In this document: positions 49,195-61,941 of the stretch, one piece after another | Position numbering within the stretch: position 1 is the first letter of the stretch | How the letters are laid out: every line of letters starts with the position of its first letter | The notes under the pieces: generated by a model | What the model saw: the letters and a program-made list of their open reading frames with translations, nothing else | What the model was told of the DNA's origin: nothing | The model's database searches: none | Origin: Selaginella moellendorffii | Lineage: Eukaryota; Streptophyta; Lycopodiopsida; Selaginellales; Selaginellaceae | DNA length: 64,000 nucleotides | Reading direction: 5' to 3' | Assembly (NCBI RefSeq): GCF_000143415.4 | Contig: NW_003314261.1 | Coordinates: 5,823,800 to 5,887,799, forward strand | Program-made: the position numbers and the translations under genes

Positions 49195-50628
49195 TAAGGT
49201 AAAGCTATTTTGACCTGACCAAGTCTCACTCGCGTTCCAAATCCTGCATACATACTCACAAGTTCTTGCAAACCAATCCTTTGATTGTTTTAGATGGAAA
49301 CTTCCACACAAAAAAACATGTCGTAGAGTTTTTGGTACATACAAGGGGACCTCACACTTGTGAGATATGGGAAATATTTTCTCCTTATTTTTGTTCGCTC
49401 GATGTGCTGTGTCTGTCATAATCTATAACTAGTGGAAGAATTATCGCGAAAGCAAAACAGAGAAGAAGAAAGCTACGCAAGAATCGGGCTGAACTCCTCC
49501 ACGCAAACCTGGAGAGAAACTTTAGCTTTACCTTTTCCCCAGGATACACCGTCTTGGATGACGCACTTCTCTTGAGTTCCAGAACAATCAGATTTTTCTT
49601 ACGACAAGGAGACGTTGGTGAATCAGTGAAAATTAGACCACAGATCAATCTCAGCTTAGCATCATCCAGCTTCTCCAGCGATGCGTCTTTCTTAGAAAAT
49701 CCAATGACACATCACCCGGAGAAACTCCACGACGTCGGGCTTTGGAGAGCGCATCCGCCACACCCAAACAATTCTTAAAGTGGCCTTCCTTTCCGAATAT
49801 TCTTGTAACGAGTTTTGCAATGGTTTTAACTCGTACCAGCGAATTGCTTGGAGATTTGTGCTGCCGGGTGGATAGAGGAGCTTGATCAGGTCACGCAACA
49901 GAATGGTTTCTATCGAGAAAATCCAGAAGCAGCTTTCGACTTGGTACTCTGAAAGTCGATACAAGCATTCTCTGTTTCCTTTACTTTCTTTAAATCCAGG
50001 TGATCACTCTGCAAAGTGTGTCGAGTTCCAGCTAGTTTTGGAGCCTACAAGAGGAAACGAGCAAGAAAACTGTTGCATAGAGTTCGCAGGAAAAGGATCG
50101 TTGGAGAATTTGATTTTCTCTTTCCAGCCATCTATGGTTGTAGAACACCGGGAAGTCTCCGTGAAGGTTTTGCTCTAAAGTGGAAGCAACTCAGGTAATA
50201 TATAGTAAGATCAAATAATTCTCGAAAATATTGTTGGTGGTGATTGTGGATCACCATCACCACCATTAATGATGGCGAAGAATGGCGGACCATGGAGGAG
50301 TGATGTAGGTTTAGTCCCATGCTCACACACATGATTATGACAGTGAAAAAGTGGTTCATTTATACGCTTCTTACATGGATTTTTTTTTCTTCTTTTTGCC
50401 TTCGTACAATTACAGATTGCAAGCTGGCCTAAAATTTCCACGAATGATTTCATGTATCTAATCTCGAAATATGGTGTCAAAGTTGGTGTAAGCAACAAGG
50501 TTGATGGCTCCACCCATTCAGACTATTACATCGTGGAGGCAGCTAATACCCATTCAATCAAGGGAAAATCTATGGCTGGGAAATTTTTAATGCGTCTCCA
50601 AGACTGGGCCCAAGAACACATGACGTGA
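49195..50628. other. Unidentified recurring block, unit 4
   Basis: Nearly identical to unit 3 except for a gap of about 11 bp near 49770, not a multiple of three, which would break a coding frame on either strand. The last segment (ASWPKISTNDF with small changes) is still open. Confidence 0.5.
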
Positions 50629-50840
50629 GCAAGCCCAATTTGAAAATCACCTGAATACTTTTTCTTTTCGAACTAAGAATTCAAGTACAAACTTTGTTTT
50701 CATAACAAATTTGATTCTCAAATTTCAAGATTATGTTTGACTAAATCAGATTGTATCAGAGTAAATTTAAATTCAAAAGTCGACTTTTGAAAATTCATTC
50801 CTTGGAGGAAGGCCAAAACTTTGGGTAATTTGGTCAGAAT

Positions 50841-51120
50841 ATGAAGATGTACTTCAAGGCTAGCCTATATGCATTTCCATTAATCATGGTCATCATTGCA
50901 TTTGCTGCCAAAAAGTGTGGGAGTAGTTACCATTATTATTACCTTTCCTTTACCAGGTTATGCTAGACTAGTTAATATAAAGGTTAGAAGATTGACTTTG
51001 ATAAAAGTTCCAATTAAATTTTCATATTACCAAGTTATACAGATGAGGCCATTGTAACAACTCAAGACTGAGAATCATATGCTATGGCTAGCATTTTTAT
51101 TACCACCTTTATTATAATTG
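50841..51120 (+). pseudogene. MiAMP1-like peptide relic, unit 4
   Basis: Almost identical to the unit-3 relic; same early stop and the same upstream deletion. Confidence 0.8.
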
Positions 51121-52426
51121 TCCAAGAACTTTGTGATATTGATATTACATAAAGTTGTTGGCCACTCTAGACCAATATAGATTTATTTTTGCATATTACC
51201 TTTAGGACTTCTAAATAAGAAGAAATTATAAATTAAATAAATTTTGCAAAAATAATTCTACACTGGTGTTTAATATTTCTTTATTAAAATTTTATCACAC
51301 CCCTTTTGATCTCGTTCATATTCCACCACCACTTTTCCATAAGTCAGCACTAGTGAGTAGGAGTTTACAATACTTGATTTGAAATACTAGTATCACAAAC
51401 TTTAGATATTTTATTAGTAATTGCTTCTTATCTGACTCATGCTTCTACGTTTCTTATTAATTTCCATCATTGAAACCTAATCCTACATCAATTTAATTGC
51501 CATTTGATGCTCAGCATCAAAAGGGATGATATTAAATATGTTTGCCATCTTTCTATATTTACATAGGATTACTAGTGTTTAGGGCACAAATTAAACCCTA
51601 AACCCCTGCTCATCTCTAGGATTAGTTAGTTTTTAAATCCAATTTTTTATTTTTATTGTTTTTAGTATTTTATTGGTAGTTTCATCTCCTCCTCTCAATG
51701 ACGAGCTTGTGACATATGATATATAATTTTTATTATTACCTATATTCATTAAAATTAGTTATGCTAACTAAACTTTATTATAAAATTGTTTAAAATAAAA
51801 AATAAATTATAATCAAAAGTAATCAAAGGAAGGTAAGGTAAGTAGAATCCAAAATGATAGCTGAAAATATTTTTATTTATACTCATTAGCAAAATTTTAT
51901 ATAAACGTAAAAATGCTTTCCAATTTACTAGATATAGAGAATTATTTTATTATATGATCTTTAACAAATTACTCATTTTTTATAAGAATTAAATATAGCA
52001 TACAAAAAATTTTAATATGTAAGTACTACCAATGCATACCTAACCTATCCACTTTTTTGGAACCTTTAGTTTATCAACTAGCTATTGATAAAAGGTCTAG
52101 CAATACTAACCTTCTAGTATTATGGCAATAAAAAATGAATATTTAAAAAGACTTACCAATAAATAATTTTGGATACCCACAGTGACATTCAACAAGTAAC
52201 TTTTGATATTTGATAAGTAACTTTTAATACTCATAATCACATTTGTGACACTTGAAATTAATATCAAATTTGACTCTACAAAAGTTCTCACCTTCATTGA
52301 AGACAATAAAGTGAAAGAAAGAGATTGATCACAGCAGGAACACCATTGTGCTCCCCTTTGTGCTAATTAGCATGATCTTTTTTTAAAAAAAAGGTAAATG
52401 TAAACAAAGAAGGAAAGCTTGGAACA

Positions 52427-53130
52427 TTAAATCTTGGTGGCAATGTCTCAGCCGAAAACACATACACTAGGCGGGGCCAACTCAAGCTGGGGTGTATATG
52501 GCAGCATATTGGCCTTTTGAGCTCCCTTATCATGTCCAGTTCTACGTTAAGTGCTGTCGCAGTGGACCTGTCCGGAATCATCAACAGAGCACAACCACTT
52601 GTCTGTTGAAACAGATACACAAAATTATTAAGAAAAAAGAATAACGTAAATAACTTCAGAAAAAAGCAGATGCTTTTTTGTTTAGGAAAACCGTGAGATA
52701 GCCTGGGTACAAGAGGTTGATGCGTGGTACTTCTGGAAAATCACGTAGTATTATGATCTTTACGAGATCAAGATCGAGAGATCGGTCTTATTTCCTACCG
52801 CCTGTATCAAGAAGCCAACTTGAAGTGGCCCACCGGAGACCATGGTCAGGAGCTCCGAAGCTCGAGGGTGCGTGTATGGGACATTGACTCCCCAAGGAAC
52901 CATATGAATGTGGACACCTTGAGACCTTCATAGAAACAAACGAAAGAACAAGCCATGAGTTTTGAGAACTGAAAAAAGAATACGTGATTCCTGGGAAGAT
53001 TGTCGTGTTGATTGCAGCACGAACACCACCGGGTCTATTGCGAACATCCCCATTAACATCTCGTAGCACGAAATCGCTAAGAGCTCCCTACCTTGCGAAA
53101 TCTCGCAGTGGATCGGGATCGGCAGTGAGG
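52427..53130 (-). pseudogene. Type-A germin-like relic, unit 5
   Basis: Exon 3 is deleted as in unit 4, and the first exon is cut off directly into the GA run at 53133-53158, so the signal-peptide part is gone. Confidence 0.8.
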
Positions 53131-53682
53131 AGAGGGGAGAGAGAGAGAGAGAGAGAGATAAGGTAAGAACGAAATGAGGGAAAAGTTGCATGCATGCATT
53201 CAAGAGAACGTGTGTTTTAGGAAGATTTCTTAATTTAAATTCCTTACAGCCTTCGGAGACTTATCCCAGTAACAATCTCTTTATCATATCTCGACTTTTC
53301 TCGTAGAAAAGGTTTCTAACCATTTGAAAAGTTAATTGGGGCATTGCCAAAGAGACCACTAGCCATTACATTCGCTCCATTAAGTCAAGCTTTGGTGATA
53401 CAGTGATCAAGTCACTCACTACTCTCATCCACAGCGCTCCCTCTACCTAGTGGTTTTTGAAATAGAAACCACTTGATCAAGCTACCGAAACAATTCGCTG
53501 CAATGAAATCAGTAGGTAGAGGGTAAATCATCCAGAAAATCCAGCAGCAGCACGAGACTTGGACGCGACCATTCTCTTGCTTCGAAACAAAGTCAGCCTT
53601 TAAATATAAGTGTTCCCATCAAAAAGCCAAACAAGTCAAGATGGATCACTTTAGTTACAGTGGACAATGTAAACAAAGGGCC

Positions 53683-54531
53683 TTAAATCTTGGTGGTGAT
53701 GTCTCGGCCGGGAACGCACACGGCGGGCGGGGCCAACTCGAGCCGGGGCGTATATGGCAGCATATTGGCCTTGAGCTTCCGGATCACGTCCAGCCCTACG
53801 TTGAGCGCAGTTGCAGCGGACCTGTCCGGGATCATCAAGAGAGCACCACCACTTGTCTACACACACACATCAGAAAAACGTTAAGAGAAAAGCCGAGATA
53901 AGTTTTTTGTTTACCAGAGTTCCTGGGTTTTGGCTGTTGAGAGCCGAGATGTAAAACGCAGGCTTGATCCCGACGTTGATCTCAAAGTGCATCGTTCCCC
54001 GCGGGAATATCGTGATATCGCCCGGGTTCAAGAGGTTGATGCGTGGTACTCCTGGAAAATCACCCCATATGTTCTTTATAAGATCGAGAGAGAGAGAATC
54101 TTATTTTCCTACCAGCTGTATCCACGAATCCAACTTGAAGTGGCCCGCCAGAGATCATGGTGAGGAGCTCGGAAGCTCGAGGGTGCGTGTGTGGCAGATT
54201 GACTCCACAGGGAACCATGTTAAAGTGTACATAAGTTATCCCTTGAGATCTGCAAAGAAAACCAAGGAAAACCTCGATTGGGATCTCCAGAGGCAAAGAG
54301 TTAAGAAAAGCACGTGATTCCTGGGAACAGTGTCGTGTTGATCGCTGCGCGAACGCCACCGGGTCCATTGCTCACGACGCCATTCTTGAACACATCTCGC
54401 AGCACGAAATTGCTAAGAGCTCCCGACCCCTCGAAATCTCGCAGCGGGTCGGGGTCGGCAGCGCTCACAAACACATTCGCGGCGGCAGCGCCCAGGATCA
54501 TTACCACCAGCATCAACTTCTTGGACTCCAT
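53683..54531 (-). CDS. GLP: Germin-like protein (cupin), type B, unit 5, apparently intact
   Basis: Four exons as in units 2 and 4, about 221 residues, both germin boxes and the VCVPGRDITTKI end intact. Exon 2 begins after GCAG with ATCTCAAGG instead of GTCTCAAGG, which leaves the amino acid unchanged. The 5' leader (54532-54640) has insertions not found in other units, so this copy has diverged upstream although its coding part is conserved, which suggests selection on the protein. Confidence 0.92.
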
Positions 54532-54643
54532 CGCTCGAGATCAAGCCAAGGAAGATTATCTCGTCTCCTTGTTCTTCAGAAACTTCGACTCGGGAAGAGA
54601 ACGAGAGGGGGCGAACGATGATAAATCTGCCAAGAGTGTGGGG

Positions 54644-54651
54644 TTTATATA
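54644..54651 (-). promoter_or_regulatory. TATA box of the unit-5 germin gene
   Basis: TATATAAA on the minus strand, 113 bp upstream of the ATG; the extra distance comes from insertions in the leader. Confidence 0.7.
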
Positions 54652-54764
54652 CTGTGGCAAGTCTCAACGTCAGAGATTAAAAACTCTCCAAAACACGCGT
54701 AGTCTCGATTGCCAAGCTGGTTACGTTTCTAAATCTTTTCTTTATGAAAAAATTTAAGGTAAAA

Positions 54765-56070
54765 CTATTTTGACCTGACCAGGTCTCACTCACGTTCCAA
54801 ATCGTAGATTTTACGAATGCATACATACTCACAAGTTCTTACAAACCAATCCTTTGATTGTTTTAGATGGAAACTTCGACAAGAAAAAACATGACGTAGA
54901 GTTTTTGGTACATTCACACTTGTGAGATACGGGAAATATTTTCTCCATTTTTTGTTCGCTCAATGTGCTATGTCTGTCATAATCTATAACTAGTGGAAGA
55001 ATTATCGCAAAAGAAAAACAGAGAAGAAGAAAGCTACGCAAGAATCGGGCACGTTACTGCTTACATCAGTGAAACTTAGTCAATCTCAGCTTAGCATCCC
55101 CAGCTTCTCCAGCGATGGAAAATCCAATGACACATCACCCGGAGAAACTCCACGACGTCTGACTTTGGAGAGCGCATCTGCCACACACAAACAATGATTC
55201 TTAAAGTGGTCTTCCCTTTCGAATATTCTTGTAACGAGTTTTGCAATGGTTTTAGCTCGTACCAGCAAATTGCTTGGAGATTTGTGCTGCCGGGTGGATA
55301 GAGGAGCTTGATCAGGTCACGCAACAGACTGGTTTCTATCGAGAAAATCCAGCAGCAGCTTTCGACTTGGTACTCTGAAAGTCGATACAAGCATTCTCTG
55401 TTTCCTTTTCTTTCTTTAAATCCCAGGTGATCACTTTGCAAAGTGTGTCGAGTTCGTGCATCGTTTAGCTTAGTTGGAGGGAATCGATTCCATTTCTCCC
55501 AGCTAGTTTTGGAGCCTACAAGAGGAGGGTTCACTGGAAAAGGATCTCCGTGAACACCGTTGGAGAATTTGATTTTCTCTTTCCACCCATCTACGGTCGT
55601 AGAACACTGGGAAGTCTCCGTGAAGGTTTTGCTCTAACTCAGGTAATATAACTCTCGAAAATATTGTTGGTGGTGGGTGGTGATTGTGGGTCACCATTAA
55701 TGATGGCGAAGAATGGCGGACCATGGGGGAGTTACGTAGGTTTAGTCCAATGCTCCTCAGTCGGACACACGTGATTATGTACGATTACAGATTGCAAGCT
55801 GGCCTAAATTTTCCACTTGCAGTCGTTATGAATGATTTCATGTATCTAATCGGTGTCATACGATCCATGTGTTGGTGTAACCAACAAGGTTGATGGCTCC
55901 ACCCATTCAGACTATTACATATTAATCAAAGGAAAATCTATGGTTGGGAAATTTTTAATGCGAATGGAAGTCACGAATGAAGGAGTGCAAAGAATGCCAA
56001 TAGCAAGAGCTAAAGCCTCGTATAGAATGGATGAAGAACAGCCATGGCTCAGGTACTATTCACGCTTGTA
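54765..56070. other. Unidentified recurring block, unit 5
   Basis: The most diverged copy. The plus-strand end segment runs further than elsewhere (KGKSMVGKFLMRMEVTNEGV then QRMPIARAKASYRMDEEQPW and a stop at 56071), suggesting the ancestral C-terminus. Gaps upstream are not multiples of three. Confidence 0.5.
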
Positions 56071-56205
56071 GTGCTTCTCCAAGACTGGGGGCCCATGCTC
56101 CCCCAAGAACACATGAGGCGAGTGAGGTCCCCCGATTTGAAGATCACCTGAATACTTTTTCTTTTCGTCTCTATGAATAGTACCTGAGCCATGGCTTGAT
56201 CAATT

Positions 56206-56240
56206 ACACAACAATGTAACAATTTTACAACGTGCTGACA
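56206..56240. other. 35-bp segment inverted relative to units 1 and 2
   Basis: This segment is the reverse complement, with three mismatches, of 34091-34125 (unit 1) and 40014-40048 (unit 2), while the sequence on its right (ACAATTGGATGC) has the same orientation in all three. Confidence 0.75.
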
Positions 56241-56434
56241 GGTACAATTGGATGCTATTTTTGTTGGTGAGGCATCTTGTTTTAAATCTTAAAGCCCAAC
56301 TAAAGTACAAACTTTGTTTTCATAACAAATTTGATTCTCAATTTTCAAGATTATGTTTGACTAAATCTGATTGTAGCAGATGGAGGAAGCCAGATGTAGC
56401 TATATATGGCCTTTAGGTAATTCGATTAACAAAT

Positions 56435-56715
56435 ATGAAGGTGTACTTCAAGGTTAGCCTATGTGCACTTCCATTCATCATGGTTGTCATTGCATTTGCT
56501 GCCAAAAGTGTAGGAGTAGTTACCACTGTTACTACCTTTACCAGGTTTGTTGGACTCTAGTACCAAACTCTAGTATTAGTAATTGGAGGTTACAAGATGA
56601 AAGTTCCATTTAAATTTTCATATTACCAAATTATATAGGTGAAACCATTGTAACAAATCAAGACTTAGAATTTGCTATGGGTAGCATTTCTAGTACCAGC
56701 TTTACTATAAATTGT
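56435..56715 (+). pseudogene. MiAMP1-like peptide relic, unit 5, least decayed in the array
   Basis: The signal peptide and first residues are open (MKVYFKVSLCALPFIMVVIA, then KSVGVVTTVTTF), then a gap and TAG. Unlike the other units, the upstream AGCTATATATGGCC (56396-56411 region) resembles the TATA box of the intact gene. Confidence 0.8.
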
Positions 56716-57279
56716 CCAAGAACTGTGTGATATTTGATATTACATAAAGTTGTTAGCCACACTAAACCAATATACATTTGCATATTACCATGAGGAAATT
56801 GTAAATTATATAAATTTTACAAAAATAATTCTAAATTGATATTTCATATTTCTTTATTAAAACTTTATCACACCACTCATATTCCACCACCACCACCTTC
56901 TCTAGAGGTCATTACTAATGAATAGGAGTTTGATAATTAACTTAAAGTATAAACTTTAGGTATTTTCTAAGTGATTTTATTTGGATGTCTACTTTTTTAT
57001 CTTACTCATGCTTCTAAGTTTACCATCTCTCTATATTTACTAAATAGTATAATCATTACTAGTGTTTAAAATACTAAACTTTTGCTCATGGGATTTGAAC
57101 TCAAGACATGTTATGTACATGTCATTAGAAAGGTTTTGTAAAAATGTAAAAAGTATTTTCAAATTATTAGATATAGAGAATTATTTTGTTGTATGGGCTC
57201 TAACAAGTAATTCATTTTTCATAAGAATTGAATGTAGCATACAACAAATCTCAATATGTCATAAATTAAGTACCAATAA

Positions 57280-57280
<1 letters not shown>

Positions 57281-57315
<35 letters not shown>

Positions 57316-57316
57316 A
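57281..57316. repeat. GT/TA compound microsatellite
   Basis: A GT run followed by a TA run, marking the place where similarity to the tandem array ends. Confidence 0.85.
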
Positions 57317-57900
57317 ATATAAAGAGTTTCAACCAGTTAAGAAAAAGTTAATAAGTTATTCAAGTCAAATCAAGGAAAATTATTATAAAGTTAAAATAAA
57401 AGCATTAAATTTTATTAGATGTATTATCAACTATATTTTAAAATATATTAATTTTTTAAGTAAAAAACTATTTTTCAATCTTAAAGATATTTTTAATCAT
57501 TATTATACCAAATTTAATCCTATTATGTTAGCTAAATACCAAACCTATTTACTTTGTAATATAAATAATTTCTGTAAATATTTTAAAAAGAAACATGTTC
57601 ATGAAAGAAAAATTATACTGACATACAATCAGAGAAAAAAGCTAACTCCATACCATGATAAGTAAAATTTTTAGGTTTATAAATTTAATAGTATCTTTAT
57701 TAATGTGCTGATGAATATGTCAATTATGATATCTTCATTAGTGCCGAATTTAATTTCTTATGCTCTTTTGCTTTCAACAGCTTTTTAAGGTAGTATTATT
57801 TTTTTCTTTTACAAAAACAGAATTTTAGTTAGTCAAAGAATAAAAGATTTAAAATGTTTTTTTAATAATAATAAAAAAAAAGATTGACCATGAGCTCTTA
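57317..57900. other. AT-rich stretch, no gene seen
   Basis: Very AT-rich. A 128-codon frame (57279-57665) rich in K, N, I and Y has the composition expected of chance translation. Confidence 0.6.
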
Positions 57901-59192
57901 TATGGCTAAGGTTATTTGAATAACCTTTGTTCCATGGACCATGGAAGAGCTTAAGGTGGCCAAGCCAACCTTAACCTCAGGCACTTTAATGGTCTTTTTG
58001 CAAGCCCAAATAAAAGCACCTTTTTCATTGGTAGATGGAATTCTTTACTATAATAGTTATGTATATTTGCCACAAATGGATGTGTTAATTATTCAAGTTT
58101 TATTTCATTATCATAATTGTCTAAAGGCTAGTCATTTTGGGGGAAAGAAGACATATGAGTTGATTAAGTGCAATTTTTATTGGAGGAATATGAAAGTTAA
58201 TATCCTTGAGTATTCTAAATCATGCAAGCTCTATTAGCAAATAAAGGTGCTATGGGAGAAGCTAGGAGGACTTTTGCAACCTTTATCTATTCCTTAGAGA
58301 TGTTAGTGTAAATATGGGTTATAGTGAATTGTTTGACGAAGTATATGTGGTTGTTGACTCTTCAAAAGACAATCACTATCATTAATGATCGAGATTCAAA
58401 GTTCACTAGTGGATTTTGGAAGAGCTTTATAAAGGCTATGCTAGTGATTTTGAAACTCTTAAGTGGAGATCATCCTTAGACAGATGGGCAAACTGAGCAT
58501 ATGAATCATATAGTGGAGGATATACTATGTTGTAGCATTAGTCAAAGGTAAAGATAATGGGATTTATATTTTCTATTAGTGTAATTTGCTTACAATAATA
58601 GCCAACAAAGTGGAACTAAGCTGAGTCCTTACTTTGCCATTTTGGAAGGCATCCCCGAACAGTGGTGGAGTTGCAATTGCATTTGAGTAAGGATGTTCAA
58701 AATAAATTTGATTTCAAGGCAACTAATCTGGCTATAGAACTTGATGAGATTTTGATGGTGTGCAAACAAATTTGCAAGCAATTAAAAATAGAGTGGAGAA
58801 GTTTGCTAATGAGCATCATCAATTTCAGGAATATAAGGTGGGTAAGCTTGTCTTTATATGAGTGATCTTTCTCTTAAGTGATAAAACACTTTTGTGTTTT
58901 TATAGAATAGGAAGAGTGATAAACTTTCTCATTAATATGCTAGTTCATATGAAGTGCTAGAGTGCATTAGTAAGGCAGCTTATCAGGTGTGGCTGTTAGT
59001 TGGGGTGAAAATTTATTTAATATTTTATGTCAGCTAGTTGAAAGGTATACTATCTCGAAGTGAAGGGCCCAATGCCTCCTTGATGTATATGGTTATGAAA
59101 GATGGACTAGAAGCTTGAGCAAGGTTCCTTAAAAAAGGTGATCACCAGTACAACTCATCCTTAGGACAAAGACTTTGTTAGGGGGTAAGAAT
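57901..59192 (+). pseudogene. Decayed Ty3/gypsy integrase region
   Basis: Plus strand. Traces of the integrase zinc finger (ASHFGGKKTYELIKCNFYWR, then YSKSCKLY), of the catalytic core (NDRDSKFTSGFWKSF, then HP-stop-TDGQTEHMNHIVED) and of the C-terminal part (VVELQLHLSKDVQNKF) occur in order. Stops and frameshifts are frequent, so it is old. No reverse transcriptase was seen upstream. A purine tract TTAGGGGGTAAGAA follows at 59178-59191. Confidence 0.8.
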
Positions 59193-60636
59193 TGTTATGT
59201 GCCAGCTTTGACCATATGGTCAACATTGGTCAAAGGGAACTCAAAAACATATTAAGATAAGGAATTTAACCTACCCTAGAGCTCACAGTGGAGCAATGGC
59301 ATAGAGGAGCTTTTGAGGTAGTTCAAGGGTGGTTGAATGGTGGAAACTTTAAAAGGTGGTGTAGAGTAGTTTAAAGAGATTAAATCTTTATCTTTTTGTG
59401 TTAGATCATAATATATGCTTTCACCCCACATCTGGCATTTCGCTTCGGATATATTAAGCCTTGAATATATCAACATTTTGGACATTTGGTTTTTTAATGA
59501 GACAAGATATTCCACTTTGAGTGTCCATCACTTTACACTTTGCATTTGTTCTTCAAGTGCTTCTTTGAGAGTTCTACTCTCACTTTTGACTTTGCAAATT
59601 AAAACTTTTGGTCCAAACATGTTATATTCATTAAACTTTTGTTTTGATGAAACATAAATGTACATTCCCTATGTCTAATAGGGACTAAACAACATTATCA
59701 AAAACACATTCTCACAAAATGTTGCTAGCGAAACTACAAGTACAAATGTATGCTCTTAAATTTAGACTTTTTGAGATGTCATCTAACTCAATACTATTTA
59801 AACCCAAAGAAACTTAACCCTAAATATCCCAAAACTTTTACTCTTAAGTTGTTTTCTTTAGTTGCTTATAATAAATTCATGGCATTATTTTTGGGTAATT
59901 TGCCTCCAAGATAACTCTACCACAAGACTTCAAGCCATATGCTATACTCCATAGCACATAAACTTTGCCATAGTGCGCTCCACCTCCAATATGCCACCTA
60001 ATCGTGATATAACTCTAATTCATAGGTTTAAGCAAGGTGTGAATGTGCTCTAGCTCAAGGCTAGAGCATGTTACCTTGCTTCCCATGTGAGATAAGTGCA
60101 TTGGCTCATCTTTAAAAAAGTCTTAGCTTTGCTATAAAGACTAAAGAAGTACTACAAACCTCCTCTCAAATTAGAGATCTCTTAACATGTAACACTTACT
60201 TACCTTCATATGCTAGTGGCTCTAATCATGGTAGCAATCCCTACCAATAGCTCCAAACTCAACCCCTCCAAATCCCACAAAATCAATTTAAAACCAACAC
60301 CAAGCATGGTTTTCCACAAAACCTAGCACATTAGCAACCCTAAATTGTGCTTTGTAAGCACTATAGTGAAACCCTAGCTAAGATGAGTTAGATCTCACTA
60401 AAATGGATGAAATTTAGGCTAGGAACTTCCTTTCAAGTCACTAGCAGTTTATTGGACACTCCCAAGTCTTGTCATATCTTGTCAAAGTGCTGAAATTGAA
60501 GATTCACTCACCTCCAAGAACCTTAGCTATGCCACAATGTAGGGTCACTAAGATTTTGTAGATCTCGGATTAGAATGTCATACCATGGAACTTCAGCCAC
60601 TACCACATGGCACAACTTAGGGTTTTGTGTGTTACA
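59193..60636 (+). mobile_element. Probable 3' LTR of the decayed gypsy element
   Basis: Starts TGTTATGTGCC directly after the purine tract and may end at TGTGTGTTACA, about 1.44 kb. No partner LTR lies in the window, so the boundaries are a proposal. Confidence 0.4.
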
Positions 60637-61884
60637 ATTATTTTAAAACTAACTCATTAAATGACTTAATCTAATCATTTAAATTTAACCACACAAATTG
60701 CATATAATCATTAGGGTTCAATTGTACAGTTTTAAGGTCAACCCCCAAACATGTATAGCCTATTTTTTTAAGTTTATTTCTTTTGGAATTTATTACTAGG
60801 TTGGAAGTTATGACAAAGGCACATTCTTCTTGGGTGCTCGCCACTTAAATATACATATGTCATTTAAATCTTTGATTTGATGGGTTAATTAGATTGATTG
60901 TGAGATTTCATGCTCGGTGACTAGATGTTTTGAGATTAGGACAATTGTAAAGGACCTAATTATGTTTATGAACATAAAAAAGTTCCAAAATTATGTTATT
61001 CTGTTTATTCTTTCTCTTTTTTATACTTTTCATTATTTTTGAAAAGCTCTTGGTTTTTCTTTTTCTGGAATAACTTAGGTACACACTTTCATTTGCTCTC
61101 TAGATATAAATAGTGATTACATATTATTTTTACATTACTGTATAATTTGATGTTTATTATATTACTTTACTTTAAAAGTTTGTAAGTCAATTTTAAGGGC
61201 ACAACTTTACAGAAACTTCTATATGGCAGGAGATGGCTATAATGCTTAAAATGTCACTCTCCAACAGTATTGATAGAGACTTTTTTACTCTAAAGCCTAC
61301 ACAAAAGTTTTCAAGTTTATCTAGTTATCATATATTTTATTTAACTTTCAAAATATTACCAAGTTAGTCAAATGTTGCTACTGGAATTTCTAGATAGCGA
61401 TAAATCTCTTATATGATCATGATCAAGCTTCTCTATTTACAAACTCTAAACAATAATAAACAATCAAATCTCAGAGTATTATTTTTGGTATACCAAAATG
61501 TGTCTTTGTTGTAAAAACATTGTTGTAGCTAACAAGGTTGGTGACACACTATCCTTCTAACCATGATATCATGACCAATAATTTATGATATACTACAACA
61601 ACTATATACTATTACCCATTTATGAAAGGCTAAAAAGATCCAGGTATAATTAAATACGTATATAGGCTATTTTTGTTGGTGAGGGTCTCAAGAGTTTATC
61701 CATTATTTGGTATATGCTAGATAAATCTATTTAAGATTATGTTGACTTGTTTGTTTATCTTACGTAGATAAATCTGATTCTATCAAAGTATATTTAATAA
61801 ATTCAAAATGATGTAGACAAATAAGTCACAAACAACTTTTGACAATTCATTCCACAAGTTGTATGTAGGAAGTCAGAGTTTAGC
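60637..61884. other. AT-rich stretch upstream of the MiAMP1-like gene
   Basis: No coding signal. From about 61660 the sequence matches the upstream region of the relics in the array (TTTTTGTTGGTGAG, then AGATTATGTTGAC and AAATCTGATT), so this is the ancestral promoter region of the family. Confidence 0.6.
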
Positions 61885-61891
61885 TATATAA
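61885..61891 (+). promoter_or_regulatory. TATA box of the MiAMP1-like gene
   Basis: TATATAA, 51 bp upstream of the ATG. It is missing from the relics of units 1-4, where TTCCTTGGAGGAAGGCCA joins the flanks directly. Confidence 0.7.
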
Positions 61892-61941
61892 GGCCAAAGC
61901 TTTAGGTAATATAGATTATAAGCAATCAACAAACAATCAGT

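Larger units (their letters stand above)
46691..52283. repeat. Tandem array unit 4 (5.6 kb)
   Basis: Same order. From about 49.4 to 52.1 kb it is nearly identical to unit 3, apart from small gaps. The AT-rich tail (about 51.1-52.3 kb) holds no gene. Confidence 0.9.
52284..57280. repeat. Tandem array unit 5, last and most diverged on its right side
   Basis: Same order. Similarity to the unit-2 AT-rich tail can be followed to about 57270, where a GT/TA microsatellite begins. The right half differs from the other units by an inverted 35-bp segment and a retained TATA-like box. Confidence 0.85.

Noticed and set aside
57279-57665. 128-codon plus-strand frame
   Set aside because: Starts in a GT/TA microsatellite and has the K/N/I/Y composition of random AT-rich DNA.
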